This document shows positions 15,461 to 22,791 of a DNA stretch of 31,844 nucleotides, piece by piece (position 1 is the stretch's first letter; each line of letters starts with the position of its first letter). The DNA is from DAOUBA01 sp034432855 (GTDB lineage Bacteria; Chloroflexota; Anaerolineae; B4-G1): contig DAOUBA010000137.1 in NCBI GenBank assembly GCA_034432855.1, positions 1-31,844 of the forward strand. The letters are read 5' to 3'. Below the pieces are notes generated by a model. The model worked only from the letters and a program-made list of their open reading frames with translations, had not been told where the DNA came from and did no database searches. Made by a program: the position numbers and the translations under genes.

Positions 15461-18400
15461 TTTCATCCTCTCCGGGCGTCAGGGCGGTCTCCTCCAACTC
15501 GCGCAGGCACTGCCGAATGGCGCGCAGTTCGGCGTCGTTGAGGCCCCACAACTGCGCTGCCTGTTGGTCAATCTCCGCTTCAATCCGCTGTAACTCCACC
15601 GCGTCCTCCCGCCGGGTGGCTTGGTGCGCCTGCTCGGATAACTCCGCCAACCGCCGATGGACTGCACGATTCGGGTCGTAGCGTGGAACACTAATGCGTT
15701 CCAGTATGTGCGGATCAGGATGAAGGACAATGTACGCCTGAACCGCTAATCTCGCGGGCGAACTGTTCAGTACGCCACATAGATAATGGGCTTCTTCTTT
15801 TCCAGAACACTCAACCGCGATCAACGTATGGTCTGGCACAGTCGGCTTCCTATTGTGCGGTGGGGCAACAGCAGCGTCAAGGGTATGCGCCACTTCACGC
15901 CACACCACCTTCCACAGGGCGAAGGTGTAGTCGCCGACATTGAACATCGAATAAAAAGGTCCCGTTTCTGCCACTTTGCCACCGCGCACGGGACGCGTAA
16001 AGTAACGTTTAAATGCAGCCCTCTGCCGCAACACCGGCACAAACCGCTTGAGGTAGCCATAGGTGCGCGGGTGGTGGGTTTGCAGTTCCTTTTCGTCCAT
16101 GCCACGACGCTTGATCGGGTCCTGCACCATCAGGATGAACGCCGAGGGTTCCGCTTTCCACCGTTGGACATCGCGCCCGCGCAGGAGCGGATAGAGCAAA
16201 TCGGGTTCGATCGGCTCGGTCACTTCGTCCACCTTGATTTTCGCGCCCTCGGTGAGGTTGCGCACCACGACCAACCCGTCGGGACGTTTCAGCACCACCT
16301 CCACCCAATACACCGCATTTGCGCCGCCGCTATTCACCCCCTCGTGAGCCTGATAGTCGGATTTGCCGAGGATTTTGCGCACGGCGCGGATCGCCTTGGG
16401 GCGCGCGGTGAGCCAGGGGGAGGTCTTGTCCCTCTTGTCTACCGGTTCAGCATCGAAGTTGAGGCGCCTGGTGGCTGCCTGCACCTCCTCCAGCGTACTA
16501 TCGTAGGTGAAGCGGGCGCCCCTGGTCTTGCGCCAGATGGTATAGGGCACGGGGTATTGGGTCGGCCTCCCCTTTTCCAGCACCATCACCGCCGTGCGGT
16601 TGGAGGCGCCCTCGAAGGGGTTGAGGTTCACCATATCGTCCACGTGGACGACGGCAAGGGGTATTGACTTTTCGCCGTCCCCGGGACACAGAAATCGCCG
16701 AAAGCCCTGCCCGGCTCCCGAAGTCTTGAAGAGTGATTGCGTAATGACAAAGCCGAGTTTCCCCCCTTCCCTGAGCAGCCCGTCCATCACAGTGAACGTC
16801 ATCAGCATCGAGATATCCTTCTTCCCCTTGCCTAGGATCGTGTCCATCCCACCGTGGGGAAAGAGGCCGTAGCGTTCCCAAACCGGTTTGATCGCGTGGC
16901 GGTACCCATCGGGCAGATTCTCCCAATTCACCCACGGCGGATTGCCGATGACGTAATCGAACTGCCCGACGGTGAGCGGGGCAAAGTTGTTTTTCAGAAG
17001 CCGCGCCCACAGGCCATTCATCCCCCGGCGGTGAAGGTCATGCATCTGCGCGTAGAGGTCACGGGTGAGGGAAACGGCGCGGTCGTCCCACCCCCACCCC
17101 GACCCTCCCCCGCCAGCGGGGGAGGGGGACAGTTCGGTCTCGACCCGTTTGATGAAACTATCCGGCCCCAGGCCGGCACGCAGGCTATCTTCCAGGAGGT
17201 CGCAGAAGCGGTCGAAGCGCCCTGGAGTGCACAACGCGGCGGGCACACGAAACGTCCCCACGGCGGTGGGGAATTCGTAGACATCGTGGCTGAAGAGGTC
17301 CTCGCCCAGTGCCGGCGTGCGCACCGAATCGGCAAGGTAGATAGGAATGGTGATGTCACTGTGCCGATGTTCCAGCAGGTCGGCGATCGTCAGCAAATAG
17401 TTCACCCGCGCCGTGAGCACCGCCAACGGGTTCAGGTCAAAGCCCATCACGTTTTGGAGTATGCTCTCCAGCAAGTCGCTCTCCGGCACAAAGAGCGCCC
17501 GACCCAGTTCCAGCATGCGCGCGATGATGAGGATGGGGAAGGTACCGGAACCACAGGCCGGGTCGAGGAAGCGCGTGCGCAGGACCTTCTGGCGCAGGCG
17601 GGTCTCCTGCACTTTCCGTTTGGGGTCAAAGAGGTCTCCATTCACCTGGACTAGCAGCCGTTGGGCGAGCCAGTCGGGCGTGTAATACTCGCCCAGGTTG
17701 TGGCGGATCTCGCGTGGCAGGAGATAGTGATAGAGTTTCTTGAAGAGGTCGCGTGTCTCTTCGGGCACGATGGTCAGGGTCGTCGGGTCGTACTCATCGA
17801 GCCGCCTGACAACCTCGCGGATCGCCTCCTCGATCTTGTCGTTCCAGGCGTAGAGGTACCAGGCGAAAAAGTCGCCTTCGAGAAGGTTCGTGATACCATA
17901 GGCAGAAAAGATGCCGCCCGATTCCATCTCTTGCAGGCGGCGGCGCAGGGTCTCACCGTCGGCGACGGTAAGGCTCGCAAACGAGGGAGCACCCAGGCGC
18001 ACGCCGAGGTGCCGCGACACGGCCAACCAGGCCAGGAGTTTGACGAGCAGGGCAAAGTAGGTGTGCAGGACGAAAAAGAAACACTCCGCCTCCTGTGCGC
18101 TCCTGACCTCAAAGCCAGCCTTGCGCACCCATTTCTTCAGCGGCTCAAGTTTGCGTCCGCCGAACGCCTCCGAATAATCAATTGCCTCGCTGAAAAAAAG
18201 CCGCCACTGCTCGAACAGTTTTGGGACGAGGCCGTCCTGTTCGGCAAGGGCGGGACCGAGGGCCTGGAACAGCCAGCGCAAGATATTCTGCGTGCGCAGT
18301 TGTTCAATGGCGAAATCGCAGTTGAGGTTTTCGGAGGTGAGGGCGATGCCGGAGGAAAGCCCCGCCAGCCAGGTCAAAAAACGCTCCAGCGAAGGACGAT

Positions 18401-18833
18401 TGACTTCAACGGGAGATTCTTCGGTCCACCTGCCGCCCACGTAGCGGACGAAGATGAAGAAATACCCGTCAAAGACGACGCCCGCCAGGCGCTCCATCGT
18501 ACGGCGCTCTCTCTTCGCCAGTCCGGTGATGTAGTCTTTGACCTGCTGAATCGCGTGCCGCGTGGCAGCATCGAGGCTCTTTTTGAGGACGCCGGGGCGT
18601 TCGTATTCGATCACCAGGCGATTAAAGACGGCGTCGGCGCGTCCGGTAGCGAGGGTATATTCCGCGTGGGCCAGAGGGGTAAGGCCAACCTCGGCGCAAA
18701 ACTCGTCCAGCAGCGGATCGATCACCCGGCGAAAATCGGCCTCGACAGGCTTGGATGGGAGCACCTGTCTCAACTGCACATCTATCTTTTGACTCCACCG
18801 AGCAATCGTGTTTTCTCTTGCTTCGGGTTGCAT
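15450..18833 (-). CDS. Eco57I/type IIG-like adenine-specific DNA methyltransferase (possible restriction fusion)
   Basis: An 1127-residue protein from ATG 18833, chosen for its GGAG site 7 bases upstream over a TTG at 18863. The SAM motif LDPACGSGTF is at residues 423-432, preceded by GEYYTP, and the catalytic motif NPPW at 631-634; together they mark an N6-adenine methyltransferase of the Eco57I type. Residues 60-80 (GRADAVFNRLVIEYERPG; Asp67, Glu76, Glu78) resemble a PD-(D/E)XK nuclease core, but with Glu where Lys is usual, so cleavage is uncertain. Residues 800-1100 look like a target-recognition region (LLYPLLRGRDVQRW). A C-rich palindrome adds residues about 569-585. It is the first gene of an operon with HTH-ImmA and PIN genes, consistent with phage defence. 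Confidence 0.88.
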   Translation of the reverse strand: MQPEARENTIARWSQKIDVQLRQVLPSKPVEADFRRVIDPLLDEFCAEVGLTPLAHAEYTLATGRADAVFNRLVIEYERPGVLKKSLDAATRHAIQQVKDYITGLAKRERRTMERLAGVVFDGYFFIFVRYVGGRWTEESPVEVNRPSLERFLTWLAGLSSGIALTSENLNCDFAIEQLRTQNILRWLFQALGPALAEQDGLVPKLFEQWRLFFSEAIDYSEAFGGRKLEPLKKWVRKAGFEVRSAQEAECFFFVLHTYFALLVKLLAWLAVSRHLGVRLGAPSFASLTVADGETLRRRLQEMESGGIFSAYGITNLLEGDFFAWYLYAWNDKIEEAIREVVRRLDEYDPTTLTIVPEETRDLFKKLYHYLLPREIRHNLGEYYTPDWLAQRLLVQVNGDLFDPKRKVQETRLRQKVLRTRFLDPACGSGTFPILIIARMLELGRALFVPESDLLESILQNVMGFDLNPLAVLTARVNYLLTIADLLEHRHSDITIPIYLADSVRTPALGEDLFSHDVYEFPTAVGTFRVPAALCTPGRFDRFCDLLEDSLRAGLGPDSFIKRVETELSPSPAGGGGSGWGWDDRAVSLTRDLYAQMHDLHRRGMNGLWARLLKNNFAPLTVGQFDYVIGNPPWVNWENLPDGYRHAIKPVWERYGLFPHGGMDTILGKGKKDISMLMTFTVMDGLLREGGKLGFVITQSLFKTSGAGQGFRRFLCPGDGEKSIPLAVVHVDDMVNLNPFEGASNRTAVMVLEKGRPTQYPVPYTIWRKTRGARFTYDSTLEEVQAATRRLNFDAEPVDKRDKTSPWLTARPKAIRAVRKILGKSDYQAHEGVNSGGANAVYWVEVVLKRPDGLVVVRNLTEGAKIKVDEVTEPIEPDLLYPLLRGRDVQRWKAEPSAFILMVQDPIKRRGMDEKELQTHHPRTYGYLKRFVPVLRQRAAFKRYFTRPVRGGKVAETGPFYSMFNVGDYTFALWKVVWREVAHTLDAAVAPPHNRKPTVPDHTLIAVECSGKEEAHYLCGVLNSSPARLAVQAYIVLHPDPHILERISVPRYDPNRAVHRRLAELSEQAHQATRREDAVELQRIEAEIDQQAAQLWGLNDAELRAIRQCLRELEETALTPGEDENGG
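17103..17126. repeat. C/G-rich palindrome embedded in the methyltransferase gene
   Basis: CCCTCCCCCGC (17103-17113) and GCGGGGGAGGG (17116-17126) are perfect 11-base arms around a 2-base loop, with further C-runs to the left from about 17088. Read on the minus strand it encodes a Ser/Pro/Gly-rich run (LSPSPAGGGGSGWGWDD) between motif I and NPPW, where a surface loop is plausible. It matches the intergenic C/G-rich repeats in style, so it is probably an in-frame insertion. Confidence 0.75.
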
Positions 18834-18943
18834 GTTGATGCTCCAAGTTCGATCACCAACCAAGGTGCTTCTCCCCCTGTCACCCGATGCTCTCGCCCGG
18901 CGATGAGCGCATACAAAACTTGGGAGGCAGAGTTAGGAATTCT

Positions 18944-19051
18944 TCACACGGTATACAACACCTCGCCCTGCACCACAATCATTCTCAGGAATTGATCTCT
19001 CCTTGCCAGACGCTCTTCCAGTTCGGCCACGTCCTGGGGACTCTCCACCAT
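18944..19051 (-). CDS. Possible 35-residue peptide or gene remnant
   Basis: A short frame from ATG to TGA reads MVESPQDVAELEERLARR and ends QGEVLYTV. A GGGAGG lies 3 bases before the ATG, which is too close for a strong site. It begins 13 bases after the duplicated dnaB stop codon. The helical opening and VLYT ending recall C-termini of small nucleotidyltransferase-type proteins, but this is only an impression; it may be noise or a fragment. Confidence 0.3.
   Translation of the reverse strand: MVESPQDVAELEERLARRDQFLRMIVVQGEVLYTV
18950..18978 (-). promoter_or_regulatory. Weak candidate promoter for the methyltransferase operon
   Basis: On the minus strand TTGTGG (18978-18973), 17 bases, then TATACC (18955-18950) point at the methyltransferase start about 115 bases downstream. 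Both hexamers match consensus only partly. Confidence 0.3.
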
Positions 19052-19064
19052 CGGCCTCCCTGCC

Positions 19065-19104
19065 TCACCCCAAATCCACCGGCTGCTGGCGCGTCTCGGC
19101 GTCG
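19065..19104. repeat. 40-bp direct repeat, copy 1 (duplicate of dnaB 3' end)
   Basis: Identical over 40 bases to 19643-19682. It contains the complement of the last dnaB codons (DAETRQQPVDLG) and the stop. This copy is not attached to a dnaB frame. The two copies bracket the DUF4258/DUF2283 cassette. Confidence 0.9.
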
Positions 19105-19152
19105 GGAGTCCGGGTATTCAAGGCTCGCACACCCGTGCCGCTTCGCGCCAGA

Positions 19153-19359
19153 TCACGTTGGGATAGGAGCAACCTGATACTCGATGCGGGTGGGAAGCCA
19201 GACGCGCTGTGAGGCGTCCAGGATCTCGAGCGATACCAGGTTGCCTAAAGCGTCATAGTCCAGGATCACACCCGGCTTATCTTCATCGCTCTCTGCAACA
19301 GGTGTGTCGGCAAAGATGACCGTCAAGGTATCGGTTTCGCGGTCATAGATGACTTTCAT
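19153..19359 (-). CDS. DUF2283 family protein, probable antitoxin of a DUF4258/DUF2283 pair
   Basis: A 68-residue protein whose sequence MKVIYDRETDTLTVIFAD, followed by VILDYDALGNLVSLEILDAS, matches DUF2283, a small beta-rich family in which a strand pair is followed by an acidic GxxxxxEIL(D/E)AS segment. DUF2283 genes commonly sit beside DUF4258 genes and are treated as the antitoxin half of a toxin-antitoxin pair. Its ATG (19359) shares one base with the stop of the upstream DUF4258 gene (TGATG), showing coupled translation. The toxin-first order is less usual but known. Confidence 0.8.
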   Translation of the reverse strand: MKVIYDRETDTLTVIFADTPVAESDEDKPGVILDYDALGNLVSLEILDASQRVWLPTRIEYQVAPIPT

Positions 19360-19646
19360 CAATCAACCCTCCAGTACTTTTCGATCTTTCCGGTGCGATA
19401 AACCGTCACCACCTCCGGCGGCTCGCGGTCAATGTCCACGAAAACGCGGAGCAAGTAGGTCCGGGGAGGCTCACCCGCCTCTATCCGCGATTGATACACT
19501 GCGCGGCCTTCACGCACATTCTCCGCCTGCTCCGGTGCAGAAAGGACTCGAGCGACATCGGACTCGCCGATTTGACGGCGCGCCATTTCCGTTCGCGCGT
19601 GGTCGGTCAGGCGGTATCGTGTGATCGGGGCCGCTTTCATTGTCAC
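19359..19646 (-). CDS. DUF4258 family protein, probable toxin
   Basis: A 95-residue basic protein with the DUF4258 pattern: YRLTDHARTEMARRQIGESDVARVL (helical, with conserved H-A-x-x-x-M-x-x-R), then a beta region ending VVTVYRTGKIEKYW. These proteins resemble RelE/BrnT-type small toxins. GTG at 19646 overlaps the dnaB stop (GTGA); an ATG two codons further in (19640) is an alternative. Position directly after dnaB with a duplicated dnaB end on the far side suggests the pair was inserted here. Confidence 0.8.
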   Translation of the reverse strand: MTMKAAPITRYRLTDHARTEMARRQIGESDVARVLSAPEQAENVREGRAVYQSRIEAGEPPRTYLLRVFVDIDREPPEVVTVYRTGKIEKYWRVD

Positions 19647-19682
19647 CCCAAATCCACCGGCTGCTGGCGCGTCTCGGCGTCG
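19643..19682. repeat. 40-bp direct repeat, copy 2 (true dnaB 3' end)
   Basis: The authentic dnaB terminus: it begins exactly at the stop codon and runs into the coding end. Identical to 19065-19104; identity stops abruptly on both sides. Confidence 0.9.
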
Positions 19683-20986
19683 AGGAACTGGGCCAGGCGG
19701 TTGCGGAAGACGAGTTGTATCGTGCCGGTCGGCCCGTTGCGGTGCTTGGCAACGATGATGTCGGCAATGTGCTGTTTTTCTGTCTCCGGGTGGTACAGTT
19801 CGTCACGGTAGATGAACATCACCACATCGGCGTCTTGTTCAAGACTGCCACTTTCTCTCAAATCCGCCAACACCGGCCGCTTGTCCTGGCGCTGTTCGAC
19901 CGCACGTGAGAGTTGCGAGGCCGCCACCACCGGCACGTCCAACTCGCGCGCCAGCGCCTTGAGCGAGCGCGAGATGGACGAGACCTCCTGCACGCGGTTC
20001 TCGGCACGCACGTCGCCGGTCATCAACTGAAGATAGTCCACTATGATCAGATCCAACCCGTGCTCAGCGTGCAGGCGGCGGGCCTTGGTGCGTAATTGCA
20101 GCGCCGAGATAGAGGGAGTGTCGTCAATGAAGATGGGCAGGTCGGCCAACTTGCCGGTGCATTGCACGAAGAGCGGCCACTCGTCTTCCTTCAAATCGCC
20201 CAACCGCAACCGCTGCGCGTCAATCCCCGTTTCGGCGGCCACCAGACGCTGGACGTTCTGCTCCGCCGACATCTCCAGACTGAAGATGGCGACGTGCTGC
20301 CCGAAACGGGCAGCGTTACGGGCAATGGAGAGACACAGGGAAGTTTTACCCACCGAAGGCCGTGCGGCAACGATGATAAAGTCCGAGTGCTGCAAGCCCC
20401 CCAACAACCGGTCGAGGTCCGCAAAGCCCGTGGGCACCCCCAACGGCTCGCCGCGATGGGCGTAGAGGTATTCGATGCGGTCGTAATAGCGGCGGATGAT
20501 CTCCTGGATCGGCGCCAGGTCGCGGGTGATGCGGCGCTGCGAGACGCTGAAGAGCACCTGCTCGGCGCGATCCACCGTCTCGTCAACGTCCTCGGCCTCC
20601 TGGTAGGCCAGTTGCGCGATCTGGCTGGCGGCGCTGATGAGCCTTCTGCGGATGGCGGCCTGCTCGACGATGTGGCCGTAGGCTTCGACGTGGATGGCGC
20701 TGGGGACGGCGTTGATCAGACGTGTGATGTAGGCCGCGCCGCCGATCTCCTCAAGTTGGCCACGGCGCTCCAGTTCGTCGCATAGCGTCACAAAGTCAAT
20801 CGGCTCGCGCCGCTCGTGGAGCGCCAGGATCGCCTCGTACACCCAGGCGTTGTTCTGGATATAGAAATCCTCCCCTTTCAGGAAGGGAGAGACGCGAAAC
20901 AACGCTTCGGGGTCGATCAAGAGGGAACCGAGTACCGCCTCCTCGGCCTCGACGTTGTGAGGAACCATCTTGTCGGGGGTGGACAT
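19643..20986 (-). CDS. dnaB: Replicative DNA helicase DnaB
   Basis: A 447-residue helicase of normal length. The N-terminal DnaB domain (VPHNVEAEEAVLGSLLIDPEAL, about residues 8-110) is followed by a linker and a RecA-fold motor with Walker A ARPSVGKTS at 208-216, Walker B LIIVDYLQLM and the arginine-containing end VMFIYRDELYHPE. It unwinds DNA ahead of the replication fork and loads primase. The last 12 codons and the stop lie within a 40-bp sequence repeated at 19065-19104. It lies 58 bases downstream of the DUF151 gene on the same strand. Confidence 0.97.
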   Translation of the reverse strand: MSTPDKMVPHNVEAEEAVLGSLLIDPEALFRVSPFLKGEDFYIQNNAWVYEAILALHERREPIDFVTLCDELERRGQLEEIGGAAYITRLINAVPSAIHVEAYGHIVEQAAIRRRLISAASQIAQLAYQEAEDVDETVDRAEQVLFSVSQRRITRDLAPIQEIIRRYYDRIEYLYAHRGEPLGVPTGFADLDRLLGGLQHSDFIIVAARPSVGKTSLCLSIARNAARFGQHVAIFSLEMSAEQNVQRLVAAETGIDAQRLRLGDLKEDEWPLFVQCTGKLADLPIFIDDTPSISALQLRTKARRLHAEHGLDLIIVDYLQLMTGDVRAENRVQEVSSISRSLKALARELDVPVVAASQLSRAVEQRQDKRPVLADLRESGSLEQDADVVMFIYRDELYHPETEKQHIADIIVAKHRNGPTGTIQLVFRNRLAQFLDAETRQQPVDLG

Positions 20987-21044
20987 CTTTCGCCGCTTCG
21001 CTTACGGAGAGAATGGGCACGAGCGACCTGCCGGCTCGCTCACT

Positions 21045-21533
21045 TCACTGGATCGGCAGATCGTCCAGATCGAGTTTGTCCACGAACTTGCGGAAAGCCG
21101 AGAGGTCTTCGCTCTCCGTCTCCTCGCTGATGTCTGCTTCGGGGACAATGGCGTATGCCATCACGCTCTCGTCAACAAAGATGGGCACGTTGGCACGCAC
21201 GGCCAGGGCGATGGCATCCGAGGGACGTGAATCAACCTCCACGTACCGCCCGTCGAGGGCAATGACGATGCGGGCGTAATAGGTATCGTCGCGCAACTCG
21301 CTCACGACGACGCGGAGGACTTGACCACCCATCTCGGTGATGACGTTGTTCAGCAGGTCGTGGGTCAGCGGGCGGGCAATCTCGCGGTTCTGCAGACGGA
21401 TCACGATGGCTTCCGTCTCGTAAGGGCCGATCCAGATCGGCAGGCAGCGTTCGCTGCCGATCTCCTTGAGCACGATGACGCGGTGCTCCGACATCAGACT
21501 CCCCAACACGCGATCTATCGTCACCTCGATCAT
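21045..21533 (-). CDS. Bifunctional nuclease family protein (DUF151)
   Basis: A 162-residue protein from ATG 21533, which has a perfect AAGGAGG site; longer in-frame starts up to 21668 would run across the promoter and are rejected. The DUF151/BFN core is clear: VLKEIGSERCLPIWIGPYETEAI, then RPLTHDLLNNVITEMGG and the signature VDSRPSDAIALAVRANVPIFVDE. Members are small cytosolic proteins with reported DNase/RNase activity; the role in bacteria is poorly settled. The C-terminal acidic tail (EADISEETESEDLSAFRKF) is typical. It is the first gene before dnaB. Confidence 0.93.
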   Translation of the reverse strand: MIEVTIDRVLGSLMSEHRVIVLKEIGSERCLPIWIGPYETEAIVIRLQNREIARPLTHDLLNNVITEMGGQVLRVVVSELRDDTYYARIVIALDGRYVEVDSRPSDAIALAVRANVPIFVDESVMAYAIVPEADISEETESEDLSAFRKFVDKLDLDDLPIQ

Positions 21534-21563
21534 ACTGCGCCTCCTTAATAGTCCTGCCGAATT

Positions 21564-21569
21564 ATTATA
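21564..21569 (-). promoter_or_regulatory. Extended -10 promoter for the DUF151-dnaB unit
   Basis: The minus strand reads TGGTATAAT here, a consensus -10 with a TGn extension; the -35 (TATTCC-like, 17 bases upstream) is weak. The leader to the ATG at 21533 would be about 25 bases, with AAGGAGG at 21546-21540. Confidence 0.6.
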
Positions 21570-21619
21570 CCACAGAGGGAAAGAATGGAATAGTGAAAAA
21601 GCCGCCAATGGTCCCATCA

Positions 21620-21643
21620 GGCCCAGAATCCGGATTCCGGGCC
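21620..21643 (-). terminator. Hairpin after the ArsR gene, probable end of the sulfur operon
   Basis: The 12-base arms (21620-21631 and 21632-21643) are complementary with one mismatch, GGCCCAGAATCC against GGATTCCGGGCC. It lies 22 bases beyond the ArsR stop on the minus strand, with a run of five T about 20 bases further on. Termination is plausible but not certain. The GGAATCC core resembles the palindrome at 24804-24827. Confidence 0.45.
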
Positions 21644-21664
21644 TTCTACACTCCGAATGGGGCC

Positions 21665-22000
21665 TCACTTGGCAATCGTGTCGGCCAGTTTGGCCCGCTC
21701 GGCCAGCACGGCGGCCATCACTGCACGCAGCAGGTCCAACGCCTCGACGACGCGCCGGTCGCGCAGGGCATAACGGACGGCATTGCTTTCCCGCGTGGCC
21801 GTGACCAACCCGCGCTCGCGTAGCAATTTCAGGTGGCGCGAGACGTTCGGCTGGCTGACCTTCAGCATCTCTGCCAGTTCGTTCACGTAACGCGGGCTAT
21901 CGGCCAACAGGTACAGGATCAGAATGCGGGTAGGGTCGGCCAACCCCTGGCATATCTGGGCGTGGAGCAGATTGACTTCTTCGACTAGGGTTTGATCCAC
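21665..22000 (-). CDS. ArsR/SmtB-family transcriptional repressor
   Basis: A 111-residue winged-helix protein starting at GTG 22000. The pattern ICQGLADPTRILILYLLADSP, then YVNELAEMLKVSQPNVSRHLKLLRERGLV and the wing TRESNAVRYALRD, is the ArsR signature. There is a single cysteine (Cys17), so neither the CVC-type metal site nor the two-cysteine persulfide switch of SqrR/BigR can form within one chain; the inducer is unknown. It is the last gene of the DsrE/DsrF/DsrH-TusA operon, 12 bases after the DsrE2-type gene, and probably binds the dyad at 24676-24697 to autoregulate. Confidence 0.92.
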   Translation of the reverse strand: MDQTLVEEVNLLHAQICQGLADPTRILILYLLADSPRYVNELAEMLKVSQPNVSRHLKLLRERGLVTATRESNAVRYALRDRRVVEALDLLRAVMAAVLAERAKLADTIAK

Positions 22001-22012
22001 AATTCTCGAATC

Positions 22013-22492
22013 TCAGATGAACAACTGGATCTTGGAGTTGGCGGCCTCCTTGACCATGGTCGCCACTCCCACGATGTCCTCTACCTCGGGGATGAGGCCC
22101 TCGCGGGGGATCTCGAGCACGTCCATGCTCGTCTTGCAGGCCAGAAAGTGCACGCCTAGATCAATCGCCGTCTGGCGCAGTTCCTCGAGCAGGGTCACTT
22201 TCTTATCACGCATCATCTTGTTGAACAGGATGCGCCCGATGCCGCCGAAACTGAAATGGGAGGGGTTCAGGCGATTGATGCCGCCCCGGTTCATCAGGCC
22301 CATCATCTTGCCCAGGAAACTCTTGGCCTTGATCGGCTTGCCCGTCTTGATCGCGTTCAGCCCCCAGAAGGTGAAAAAGAGCGTCGTATCCATGCCGGCG
22401 GCGGCACAGCCCGTGGCGATGGTGAACGCAGCAAAGACCTTGTCCATATCGCCGCTAAAGACGACCAGCGTGGCTTTGTTATTATCGCTCAT
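22013..22492 (-). CDS. DsrE2/COG2210-type DsrE/DsrF-like protein (peroxiredoxin family)
   Basis: A 159-residue protein from ATG 22492. The start is preceded by AAGGTGGG, and the frame N-terminal to it is shared with tusA in another phase, so a longer start is rejected. Motifs are TLVVFSGDMDKVFAAFTIA, then GCAAAGMDTTLFFTFWGL and FLACKTSMDVL, as in the DsrE2/DsrE3-like group that partners TusA in sulfur transfer. Cys residues lie in the TGCAAAG and FLACKTSMD segments. The segment SFLGKMMGLMNRGGINRLN may contact membranes or partners. TusA ends exactly where this gene begins (TAATG). It should act in cytosolic persulfide relay; direction (oxidative or biosynthetic) is unknown. Confidence 0.88.
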   Translation of the reverse strand: MSDNNKATLVVFSGDMDKVFAAFTIATGCAAAGMDTTLFFTFWGLNAIKTGKPIKAKSFLGKMMGLMNRGGINRLNPSHFSFGGIGRILFNKMMRDKKVTLLEELRQTAIDLGVHFLACKTSMDVLEIPREGLIPEVEDIVGVATMVKEAANSKIQLFI

Positions 22493-22731
22493 TATCCCAC
22501 CTTCTTTCTGACGTAATAGCGGAAGCATCCATCTCCCGGTTCCTCGCCGAGGAACTCGTTGCCCGTCTGCTCGCACCAGGCCGGAATATCGGCATGCGCG
22601 CCTTCGTCGTCGGCGCGGATTTCGAGCACCTGCCCGACCTCCAATTTCTTGACGTTCTTGGCCAGGAGGGCGATGGGCATCGGGCATAACTGCCCAATCG
22701 AATCCTGGACCATATCTACTTGAATGTTCAT
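22492..22731 (-). CDS. tusA: TusA-family sulfur carrier protein
   Basis: A 79-residue protein with the TusA/SirA signature LCPMPI, whose cysteine carries a persulfide, followed by LLAKNVKKLEVGQVLEIRADD and PAWCEQTGNEFLG, as in standard TusA. Length is normal. GGAGGTG lies 8 bases before the ATG. It hands sulfur to DsrE-type proteins in tRNA thiolation, cofactor synthesis or sulfur oxidation. It sits between DsrH and the DsrE2-type gene, and its stop overlaps the next ATG. Confidence 0.93.
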   Translation of the reverse strand: MNIQVDMVQDSIGQLCPMPIALLAKNVKKLEVGQVLEIRADDEGAHADIPAWCEQTGNEFLGEEPGDGCFRYYVRKKVG

Positions 22732-22791
22732 TCTGCTTCACCTCCGTTGCAAATGGACGAATCTACGAATGGGCGAATGACAATAGGCACA

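Larger units (their letters stand above)
18834..19152. other. Gap between methyltransferase and DUF2283 gene
   Basis: These 319 bases hold a possible 35-codon reading frame (18944-19051), a weak candidate promoter for the methyltransferase operon (18950-18978) and the 40-bp duplicate of the dnaB 3' end (19065-19104). Bases 19105-19152 show nothing recognisable. Confidence 0.6.

Noticed and set aside
22013..22741. A longer start for the DsrE2-type gene at 22741
   Set aside because: The added residues are basic and unconserved and are tusA read in another frame; ATG 22492 has a good ribosome site.
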